A DNA stretch of 64,000 nt from Streptomyces sp. NBC_01275 (lineage in GTDB: Bacteria; Actinomycetota; Actinomycetes; Streptomycetales; Streptomycetaceae): contig NZ_JAPEOZ010000001.1 in NCBI RefSeq assembly GCF_026340655.1, forward strand, positions 9,858,001 to 9,922,000. Reading direction: 5' to 3'. The stretch's first letter is position 1. The number at the start of each line of letters is the position of its first letter. Positions 48,966 to 56,135 of the stretch are shown here, one piece after another. The notes beneath the pieces are model-generated. The model was not told the DNA's origin, made no database searches, and saw only the letters and a program-made list of their open reading frames with translations. The translations under genes and the position numbers were made by a program.

Positions 48966-50789
48966 ATGTGTGGGCTGGTCGGCTATGCCGGGTTCGCGGG
49001 CGGTGCGCCCCGGGGGACAGCGGACACCTCGCTCAAGGCGATGACCGAGACCTTGGCGTGCCGTGGCCCCGACGCGTCGGCCGTGTGGGCCGAGCAGGCG
49101 GCGGGGTTGGGCCACACCCGACTGGCCGTCGTCGACCTGATCGGAGGCCGGCAACCGCTGCTCCTCGAGCGCGACGGGAGCACGGTGCTGGCGGTGGCGT
49201 TCACCGGCGAGGTCTACAACCACGCCCGGCTGCGTACGGAACTGGCCGCGCTGGGGCACCGGTTCTCCACCCGCGGCGACAGCGAGGTGGTGCTGCGCGC
49301 CGTCGACGCCTGGGGCGAGCAGGCGCCGTCCCGGCTGGAGGGCATGTTCGCCTATGTCGCCTGGGAGCCCGGCCCCAGGCGGCTGACACTGGTGCGGGAC
49401 CGGTTCGGAATCAAGCCCCTGTGCTACGCGCACCTCGACGACGCGGTGGTCTTCGCCTCCGAGCCCAAGGCCGTGCTGGCGCACCCGGCGGTGACCGCGC
49501 GGCTGGATCTGGACGGGCTGCGGGAACTGCTGCTGTCCGCCCACCCGATGATCAAGACGCCCGGACGCAGCGCCTTCGCGGGACTGCGCGAGGTCGCCCC
49601 GGGCACCGTGGTCACCATGACCCCGCAGGGCGTGCGCGCCCGCCGCTACTGGTCGTTGGACCCGGCCGAGCACGGCGACGACCTGCCCGCCACGGTGGCC
49701 CGGGTGCGCCGACTGCTGGAGGAGTCCGTCACCGGGCAGCTGACGGCCGACGTGCCGGTGAGCGTGCTGCTGTCCGGCGGACTGGACTCCAGCGCGATCG
49801 CGGCGCTGGCGCGTCCGGCGGCCGGGACCCTGCGCACCCTGTCGGTGGACCTCGGCGAGAGGGCCTCGGGCCAGGACGCCATGCGGCGCGACCCGGACGG
49901 CCCCTACGCCGACCTGATGGCGGCCCACCTGGGCAGCGCCCACCGCCGGGTGCGCCTGGACGCCGACGCCTTGGCCGACCCCGCCCGGCGCGCCCACGTC
50001 GGCCGGCTGCGCGACGGGCTGACGCTGGGGGACTTCGACACCTCGCTGCTGGAGCTGTACCGCGCGGTGCGCGAGCACTTCCCCGTCACCCTGGCCGGCG
50101 ACGGGGCCGACGAGCTCTTCGGCGGATACCGCTGGTTCACGCCCGAGGCAGCGGCAGCGGAATCCTTTCCCTGGGACCACGTGCTCGAGCGCGCCGACCT
50201 GACCCGGCTGCTCGATCCGACCCTGGCCGCCGCCCTGGACCTGCCCGCACACCGTGCCGCACTCCACCGGGCCGCCTGCGCCGAGATCGAACACCTGCCC
50301 GGCACCGCGCCCGCCGAGGCGGCGCTGCGCCGCGACAGCCACCTCAACCTGACCCGGTTCCTGCCCTGCCTCCTGGACCGCGCCGACCGCCTCGGCATGG
50401 GCGTCGGCCTGGAGGTCCGGGTGCCGTTCCTGGACCACCGCCTCGTCGAGTACGTCTTCAACATCCCCTGGGCCATGAAGACCTTCGACGGTCGTGAGAA
50501 GAGCCTGCTGCGCGCCGCCGTCGCCGATCTGCTTCCCGCATCGGTGCTGGCCCGCCGCAAGAGCCCCTACCCCATGGTCCGCGACCCCGCCTACCGCGCC
50601 GCCCTGACCGCGCAGGTCGCCCGACTCCTGGACGACGGCAGCCCGGCAGTCGACCTGCTGGACACCGCCGCCGTACGCCGTCTGCTGCTGGAGCCCACCG
50701 GAGGGAGACGATTCCCCCGCGAGGGACTGGAACTCGTCCTGGACCTCGACCAGTGGCTGCGCACCCACCGCCCCGCCCTCCACCTGTGA
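48966..50789 (+). CDS. asnB: Glutamine-dependent asparagine synthase-like enzyme
   Basis: A 607-aa two-domain amidotransferase. The N-terminal Ntn glutaminase begins Met-Cys-Gly (Cys2 nucleophile), with RGPDASAVW, GHTRLAVVD and FTGEVYNH. The synthetase domain has the PP-loop LSGGLDSS at about residue 270, LAGDGADELFGGY and GVGLEVRVPFLDH. The start at 48966 has GGGGAGG seven bases upstream. It is 64 bases ahead of the thiolase-like gene and probably co-transcribed. It may make asparagine, or amidate/adenylate another carboxylate together with the odd thiolase; sequence alone does not decide. Confidence 0.93.
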   Translation: MCGLVGYAGFAGGAPRGTADTSLKAMTETLACRGPDASAVWAEQAAGLGHTRLAVVDLIGGRQPLLLERDGSTVLAVAFTGEVYNHARLRTELAALGHRFSTRGDSEVVLRAVDAWGEQAPSRLEGMFAYVAWEPGPRRLTLVRDRFGIKPLCYAHLDDAVVFASEPKAVLAHPAVTARLDLDGLRELLLSAHPMIKTPGRSAFAGLREVAPGTVVTMTPQGVRARRYWSLDPAEHGDDLPATVARVRRLLEESVTGQLTADVPVSVLLSGGLDSSAIAALARPAAGTLRTLSVDLGERASGQDAMRRDPDGPYADLMAAHLGSAHRRVRLDADALADPARRAHVGRLRDGLTLGDFDTSLLELYRAVREHFPVTLAGDGADELFGGYRWFTPEAAAAESFPWDHVLERADLTRLLDPTLAAALDLPAHRAALHRAACAEIEHLPGTAPAEAALRRDSHLNLTRFLPCLLDRADRLGMGVGLEVRVPFLDHRLVEYVFNIPWAMKTFDGREKSLLRAAVADLLPASVLARRKSPYPMVRDPAYRAALTAQVARLLDDGSPAVDLLDTAAVRRLLLEPTGGRRFPREGLELVLDLDQWLRTHRPALHL

Positions 50790-50853
50790 CCGCCCGCCAT
50801 CCCCGACGCCCCGTCACCGCCCCCCCGCTCCCGACACCTCCCAGGACTCCGCC

Positions 50854-52074
50854 ATGCAGCGCGCCGTGATCACCTCAGCCGTCCGCACGCCCATCGGACG
50901 CGCCCACAAGGGCGCCCTGGCCACCGTCCGCCCCGACGACCTGCTGGCGGCCACCGTCGCCGAAGCCCTCGCCCGCACCCCCGGCCTGCCCGCGAGCAGC
51001 GTCGAGGACCTGGTCGTGGGCTGCGCCCTGCCCGGCGGCGAGCAGGGCTTCAACATCGCCCGGATCGCCGCCGTCCTGCTCGGCTGGGACCAGGTGCCCG
51101 GCCTGACCGTCAACCGCTTCTGCACCTCCTCCCTACAGGCGATCCGCATCGCCGCCCAGGCCGTGCGCTGCGGCGACGCCGACGTCGTCATCGCCGCCGG
51201 GGTCGAGTCGCAGTCCCGGCTGGCGCACGGCAGCTCCGACACCTGGCCCAACACCGAGAACCCGGCGTTCCGGGCCGCCGGGCAGCGCACCCGGCACCGC
51301 GCGCAGGCCGGCGCGGGGATCTGGAGCGACCCCCGTGGACAGGGTGGGCGTCCGGACCCGTACATCCCGGTGGGACTGGCCGCCGAGAACACCGCCGATC
51401 TGTACGGCATCACCCGCGCCGACATGGACGCCTACGCCGTCCGCTCCCACCGGCTCACCCAACAGGCCCTCGACGAGGGCTTCCACTTCGGCGACATCGT
51501 GCCGATCAAGATCCCGGACGGCGCCACCGCGACCGCCGACGACTGCCCGCGCACAGGGGTCACCCGGCAGAGCCTCGCCGCCCTGCCGCCACGGTTCCGC
51601 TCCGACGGCGGGGTCACCGCGGGCAACAGCGCCCCGTTGTCCGACGGAGCCGCAGCGGTCGTCGTCATGTCCGAGACCTATGCCCGCGCCCACGGGCACA
51701 CCCCGCTCGCCCGCGTCCTGGCCACCGCCGTGAGCGCCGGCACCCCCGAGACCGAGGGCCCGGTCCCCGTCGCCGCGACCCGCGCCGTCCTGGCCCGGGC
51801 CGGCCTGTCCCTGGCGGACGTCGGCACCGTCGCCGGCAACGAGCCCTTCGCCGCGCAGATCCTGGCCTACTGCGCCGAACTGGCCCTGGACCCCGAGCGC
51901 ATGAACCCCCACGGCGGCTCGATCGCCCTGGGCGAGCCCTACGGCGCGGCCGGCGCCCGCCTGACCACCACCGCGCTCACCACCCTGCGCCACGACGATC
52001 TCGGCACCGCCCTGGTCAGCGTCGTCGCGGCAGGCGGCCAGGGCATGGCGATGCTCCTGGAACGCACGTCCTAG
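50854..52074 (+). CDS. Thiolase homologue lacking two catalytic residues
   Basis: A 406-aa thiolase-fold protein. It retains the acylated cysteine (Cys90, NRFCTSS) and the Asn329 loop (GNEPFA). In the motif NPHGGSIALGEPYGAAGAR the histidine of GHP is replaced by Glu361, and the second cysteine of the CxGGGxG segment is Val391 (SVVAAGGQGMAM). Normal acetyl-CoA acyltransferases need both. It may therefore be an acyl transferase or hydrolase, or use a different condensation chemistry. Follows the AsnB-like gene; its 3' end enters a 15-bp repeat. The fold is certain; the reaction is unknown. Confidence 0.85.
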   Translation: MQRAVITSAVRTPIGRAHKGALATVRPDDLLAATVAEALARTPGLPASSVEDLVVGCALPGGEQGFNIARIAAVLLGWDQVPGLTVNRFCTSSLQAIRIAAQAVRCGDADVVIAAGVESQSRLAHGSSDTWPNTENPAFRAAGQRTRHRAQAGAGIWSDPRGQGGRPDPYIPVGLAAENTADLYGITRADMDAYAVRSHRLTQQALDEGFHFGDIVPIKIPDGATATADDCPRTGVTRQSLAALPPRFRSDGGVTAGNSAPLSDGAAAVVVMSETYARAHGHTPLARVLATAVSAGTPETEGPVPVAATRAVLARAGLSLADVGTVAGNEPFAAQILAYCAELALDPERMNPHGGSIALGEPYGAAGARLTTTALTTLRHDDLGTALVSVVAAGGQGMAMLLERTS

Positions 52075-52118
52075 GAACGCATCCAGTGGAAACGCATCCA
52101 GTGGGAACGCACCTCGTA
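52059..52118. repeat. 15-bp tandem repeat spanning the thiolase stop, four copies
   Basis: GGAACGCACGTCCTA, GGAACGCATCCAGTG, GAAACGCATCCAGTG, GGAACGCACCTCGTA. The first copy is the last coding sequence; the stop TAG begins inside it. Confidence 0.85.
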
Positions 52119-52201
52119 GATCTTGTCGAGAATCAGTTCGGTTGAATCATTAATCCATCAAGATGTTGACTTTCGGCTGGATGAACCAGAGGATCTCGGA
52201 G
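52119..52201. promoter_or_regulatory. AT-rich promoter region of the GH3 hexosaminidase
   Basis: GGTTGAATCATTAATCC (52140-52156) and TCAAGATGTTGA (52158-52169, TCAA/TTGA arms) stand out in high-GC surroundings. The first resembles the GGTTCAAATCAC motif found at two other promoters of the glycan locus. Confidence 0.4.
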
Positions 52202-53695
52202 GTGACGCACTCCGCCCCCGGGCCTGCCGACCCGGTCCTCCCCACCACGCTCGACGAGGCGGCCCACCGCTGTCTCGTCGCGGGCTTCGACGGGACGACG
52301 ACCGTCCCCGACCCCCTGAAGCGGCTCGTCGACCGCGGGCTGGGCGGGGTCATCCTGTTCACCCGCAACGTCCGCGACGCCGACCAGGTCCGCGAACTCA
52401 CCGGCACGCTGCGGGCGTTGCGCCCGGACCTGCTGATCGCCATCGACAACGAGGGCGGCGGCATCGGCCATCTGGTCGCCGCGGGCGCCCCCGAGGCGCC
52501 CGGCTCCTGGGCGCTCGGCGTCGCCGACGACCCCGCGCTCACCGCCGCGTGCGCCGACGCCCTGGCCGGACATCTGCTCTCGCTGGGCATCACCGTCTCC
52601 TACGCTCCCGTCGCCGACGTCCAGAGCCGGCCCGAGAACCCGATCGTGCGCACCCGCGCCTTCGGCGCCGACCCCGATTTGGTCTCCCGGCACCTGCGCG
52701 CCTGGATCGCGGCCACCGAGGCACGCGGTGTGGCCTCCTGCGCCAAGCACTTCCCCGGCCACGGGGGCACCGTGACCGACAGCCACCACGAACTCGCGGT
52801 CGACCCGCGGCCGTACGACCGGCTCGACCTCGCCCCCTTCCGGGCGGCCGTCGACGCGGGCGTGCCCATGCTGATGAGCGCCCATGTCGTCTTCCCGGCC
52901 CTCGACCCGGACCGGCCCGCCACCCTCAGTCCGGGCATCCTCTCGGAGCTGCTGCGGGGCGAGCTCGGCTTCGACGGCGTTCTGGTGAGCGACGCGCTGG
53001 AGATGAAGGCCATCGCCGACCGCTACGGCGAGGCGGCCGGCGCCCGTCTCGCGCTCGCCGCCGGAGCGGACCAGGTCATCGTCGCCGTGCCGGATCTGGA
53101 GGTCACCCTCGCCTGCCGGGACGCCGTGCTTCACGCCCTGCGGGCGGGCGAACTGGCTCCGCGGCGCGTGACCGAGGCAGCGGAGCGGGTACGGCGGCTC
53201 GCGCTGCGGTACGCGACGCCGTACCGGCCGGGTGTCGTCGCCGCGTGGGACGCGCGGGCCGGGCTGACGGCGGCGCGCCGGGCCGTACGGAGCGGGGGGC
53301 CGTTGCCGGCGTCGGCGCCGGGCGCCCATGTCGTCGACTGCTTCCCGCCCCCGCACCCCGCCCTCAACTGGGGCGGCGAGGACCTCCTGACGGAGCTGCG
53401 CGCCCTCGACCCGACGGTCACGGGGACGACGGTCGCCGGGGAGCCGGGGGATGTCGGGGCCGTTGTGGGGGAGGTGTTGCGGGCTGCGGTGGGGCGGCCG
53501 TTGGTCGTCGCCGTGTGCGATGCCGAACTGCATCCCTGGCAGGGGCGCCTGCGCGACGCGCTCCTCGCCGCACGACCGGACGCGCTGCCGGTCTCCACCG
53601 GGTTGCCGGAGCCGGGCGGCGCGGTGTGTGCGTACGGGAGGGGGCGGGTCAACCTGCGGGCGGTGGCGGAGGCGTTGACAGGGCGGACGTTCTGA
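52202..53695 (+). CDS. GH3 beta-N-acetylhexosaminidase (NagZ-like)
   Basis: A 497-aa cytoplasmic family 3 glycosidase. The NagZ-type loop KHFPGHGGTVTDSHHELAVD (His general acid/base, Asp-Ser-His) and the nucleophile segment FDGVLVSDALEMKAI (Asp) are both present, together with AIDNEGGGIGHLV; this pattern is specific to beta-N-acetylglucosaminidases rather than beta-glucosidases. The C-terminal domain (about 340-497) is an alpha/beta GH3_C-like region. GTG at 52202 has AGAGGA eight bases upstream; ATG at 52163 is possible but lies in the AT-rich promoter and lacks a ribosome site. Convergent with the GH5-like gene (24-base gap). Confidence 0.88.
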   Translation: MTHSAPGPADPVLPTTLDEAAHRCLVAGFDGTTTVPDPLKRLVDRGLGGVILFTRNVRDADQVRELTGTLRALRPDLLIAIDNEGGGIGHLVAAGAPEAPGSWALGVADDPALTAACADALAGHLLSLGITVSYAPVADVQSRPENPIVRTRAFGADPDLVSRHLRAWIAATEARGVASCAKHFPGHGGTVTDSHHELAVDPRPYDRLDLAPFRAAVDAGVPMLMSAHVVFPALDPDRPATLSPGILSELLRGELGFDGVLVSDALEMKAIADRYGEAAGARLALAAGADQVIVAVPDLEVTLACRDAVLHALRAGELAPRRVTEAAERVRRLALRYATPYRPGVVAAWDARAGLTAARRAVRSGGPLPASAPGAHVVDCFPPPHPALNWGGEDLLTELRALDPTVTGTTVAGEPGDVGAVVGEVLRAAVGRPLVVAVCDAELHPWQGRLRDALLAARPDALPVSTGLPEPGGAVCAYGRGRVNLRAVAEALTGRTF

Positions 53696-53719
53696 CGAAC
53701 CTCCGCCCTTCCCCCCGCT

Positions 53720-55012
53720 TCACGCCGCCTCGATCGGCTCCGTGATGCCCCTCCCCTTCAGGTACGCCGTGTCCTGCGCGTGCTCCGCCAGGACCACCGC
53801 CGGGCGGGCGCCCTCCTGGCGCAGGCGCATCCAGGCCTCGAAGAAGGCGCCGCCCGGGCCGGAGGTCGAGCGGGTGGACGGGGTGCAGTCCAGGACCAGG
53901 GCCGTCGTACGGGGAGCGGGTGGGGCGGCGGCCGTACGCAGCTCGGCCACCGTCGTCGACAAGGCGTCGGCGATCGGCTTGGGGCGGCCCGTGGAGTCGA
54001 ACAGACCCAGGGTGTACTCGAGTTCCGGGAAGTCGGCCAGGGAGCGGTCGACGTCGTGGGAGCACCACCAGGTGACGCCCCACAGCCGTGCGCAGTCGGC
54101 CGCGTTGCGCAGCGTCGCGCGGGCGAAGTCGGGGGCGTCGGCCGCCGGGATGTGCGGCTCGGGGGCCCCGGTCTCCTGGACCCAGACCGGGCGGGACGGG
54201 TCGGTGGCGTAGGCCGCGGCCAGCTCCGTGCCGTACTCCGCGAGGTGGTGCACCTGCGGCGAGCGCGGGCCGTAGCGGCGGGCGCAGTCGGCGGAGAACA
54301 CCCAGGGGTGGACGGTGGTCAGGTCGCCCTTGCGGGCCGAGGCCTCCGGGGTGAAGGGGTGGTCGTCGCCGTACCAGGCGGCGTCGTACGCCGAGTGCGT
54401 GACCAGTGCGCCGCCCGCGCCCAGCCCGTCCCGCGCGGCGGTCAGCAGGGTGTCCAGGTAGTGGTCCACCTCGGGCACGGACACCGGGTTGTGCTCGACC
54501 AGGTTGTTGAGCTCGTTGCCGAGCTGGAGGCCGATGAGGTGGGGGCGGCCGGACAGGGCGCGGCCCAGGGTCCGCAGCAGCAGTGCCTGGGCCTCGATCG
54601 CCTCGGGGTCGGTGAACACGTTGCGGTGGTGCCAGCTGCGCGTCCACTCCGGGTAGAAGTCGAAGCTCGACAGATGGCCCTGGACGCCGTCCACGAGGAC
54701 GTCGAGGCCGCACTCGCCCGCCAGGTCCACCAGTCGGACGAGCTGGTCCACGGCCGAGGCGCGGACGAGGGTGCGGTTGGGCTGGAGCAGGGGCCACAGG
54801 TGGAAGACGCGGACGTGGTCGAGGCCCAGCCCGGCGATCTGCGCCAGGTCCTCGCGCGCGAGCCCGGGGTCGAAGTCGTGCCAGGCGTGGAACCAGCCCC
54901 GGCGTGGGGTGTAGTTGACCCCGAAGCGGAGTGCGGGCGCGGGCGGGAGCGTGTCGATGGTGTCCTCCGGACGCAGACGGACCTTGTCTTCGGCGAATGT
55001 ATCAACCACCAT
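53720..55012 (-). CDS. GH5-like glycosidase (candidate beta-mannosidase)
   Basis: A 430-aa cytoplasmic TIM-barrel glycosidase of clan GH-A. LGNELNN holds the acid/base Glu167 and VWVQETGAPEPH the nucleophile Glu280; FGVNYTPRRGWFHAW at the barrel start and WWCSHDVDR late in the barrel are aromatic substrate-binding segments. No signal peptide. The overall pattern fits GH5, possibly the subfamily whose members cut Man-beta-1,4-GlcNAc from N-glycan cores, but I cannot confirm the subfamily. ATG at 55012; no clear ribosome site, and only 8 bases separate it from the divergent kinase start, so one of the two starts may be further in. Confidence 0.8.
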   Translation of the reverse strand: MVVDTFAEDKVRLRPEDTIDTLPPAPALRFGVNYTPRRGWFHAWHDFDPGLAREDLAQIAGLGLDHVRVFHLWPLLQPNRTLVRASAVDQLVRLVDLAGECGLDVLVDGVQGHLSSFDFYPEWTRSWHHRNVFTDPEAIEAQALLLRTLGRALSGRPHLIGLQLGNELNNLVEHNPVSVPEVDHYLDTLLTAARDGLGAGGALVTHSAYDAAWYGDDHPFTPEASARKGDLTTVHPWVFSADCARRYGPRSPQVHHLAEYGTELAAAYATDPSRPVWVQETGAPEPHIPAADAPDFARATLRNAADCARLWGVTWWCSHDVDRSLADFPELEYTLGLFDSTGRPKPIADALSTTVAELRTAAAPPAPRTTALVLDCTPSTRSTSGPGGAFFEAWMRLRQEGARPAVVLAEHAQDTAYLKGRGITEPIEAA

Positions 55013-55020
55013 GGACGGCA

Positions 55021-56079
55021 ATGAATAGTGATTTGAACCCGACCTCCTCGGCTTCCCTGGCTTCCTCGGCTTCCCCGGCCTTCGTGGTCGGCCTCGACGC
55101 CGGCGGCACCCGAACCCGTGCCGTCCTGGCGGACCTGGACGACGGACGTCCCCGGGGCGAGGGCACGGCCGGTCCGGGCAACGCGCTCACCGTGCCCGGT
55201 CCGGAGCTCGCCGACCACCTCGCCGAGGCTCTCGCGCACGCCGTGCCCGAACCGCTGCGCGGCCGGGTCGTCGCGGTGGCGGGCGGTTTCGCCGGCGCCG
55301 GACACCAGGGCCAGGGCGCCGACGAGCCCGGCCGGGTGCGGGCCCGCACGGCCCTGTCCGCAGCGCTCGCCCGGCTGGGCGTCACCGCGGCCACGGTCGG
55401 CGTGCACAGCGACATCGAGACCACGTTCGCCACCGCCCCCGGCCACCCCGCCGACGGCCTGGTCCTGGTGGCCGGCACCGGCGCGGTCGCGGCCCGGATC
55501 GCCGCCCGGACGCCGGCCGCGACCTCCGGCGGCGACGGCTGGCTCCTCGGCGACGACGGCAGCGGCTTCTGGATGGGCCGCGCTGCCGTACGCGCGGCCC
55601 TGCGGGCGGCCGACGGCCGGGGCGCGCCCACCGCACTCGTCCTCGCGGTCGGCCGGGAACTCGGACTCCCGCCGGGAGTCCTCCCCCCGGAGGGCTACGG
55701 CGTCACGGACACCGTCCGCTGGAGCGCCGCCCTGCGCACCGCCTACCGCGCGCACCTGCTGCCCGCCGTCATGGACCGGCCGCCCGTCCGGCTGGCCGAC
55801 CACGCGCCGCTGGTCGTCCGCGCCGCCGAGGACAAGGACGCCGTCGCCGCGGAGATCCTGGCGGAGGCCGCCCGCAGGCTGGCCGGGACCGTGACGGCCC
55901 TGGGGCCGCGCCCGGGCGAACCCCTGGTCGTCACCGGCGGTCTGCTCGCCCCGCACGGCCCCCTGCTGACCCCCCTGACCGAACGCCTGGCCCACCTCGC
56001 GCTCACCGTCACCCCGGTGTCGGACGGCTCCCCGGGCGCCGTGGCCCTGGCCCGTCTCGCCCACGGCGCCGACCGCTGA
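55021..56079 (+). CDS. BadF/BcrA-type ATPase, N-acetylglucosamine kinase-like
   Basis: A 352-aa sugar kinase of the ASKHA fold. Phosphate loops VVGLDAGGTRTRAVLADL and LVAGTGAVAARI, the HSDIETTFA segment and DGWLLGDDGSGFWMG (typical of N-acetylglucosamine kinases) are present, ending with LVVTGGLL and SPGAVALARLA. The first 20 residues form a Ser/Ala repeat (coding DNA with an 18-bp imperfect duplication), so GTG at 55084 may be the true start. Divergent from the GH5-like gene and followed after 56 bases by the GH3 beta-glucosidase. It would phosphorylate the aminosugar released by the cytoplasmic hydrolases. Confidence 0.88.
   Translation: MNSDLNPTSSASLASSASPAFVVGLDAGGTRTRAVLADLDDGRPRGEGTAGPGNALTVPGPELADHLAEALAHAVPEPLRGRVVAVAGGFAGAGHQGQGADEPGRVRARTALSAALARLGVTAATVGVHSDIETTFATAPGHPADGLVLVAGTGAVAARIAARTPAATSGGDGWLLGDDGSGFWMGRAAVRAALRAADGRGAPTALVLAVGRELGLPPGVLPPEGYGVTDTVRWSAALRTAYRAHLLPAVMDRPPVRLADHAPLVVRAAEDKDAVAAEILAEAARRLAGTVTALGPRPGEPLVVTGGLLAPHGPLLTPLTERLAHLALTVTPVSDGSPGAVALARLAHGADR
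55028..55039 (+). promoter_or_regulatory. Shared 12-mer, candidate glycan-locus operator (copy 1)
   Basis: GTGATTTGAACC, exact reverse complement of 61703-61714 upstream of the sugar-binding protein. It lies just inside the annotated kinase start, between the divergent genes. Confidence 0.45.
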
Positions 56080-56135
56080 CGCACCCCACGCCCCGCGCAC
56101 CCCACGCCCCGTACCGCCCCGCACAAGGACGCCCC

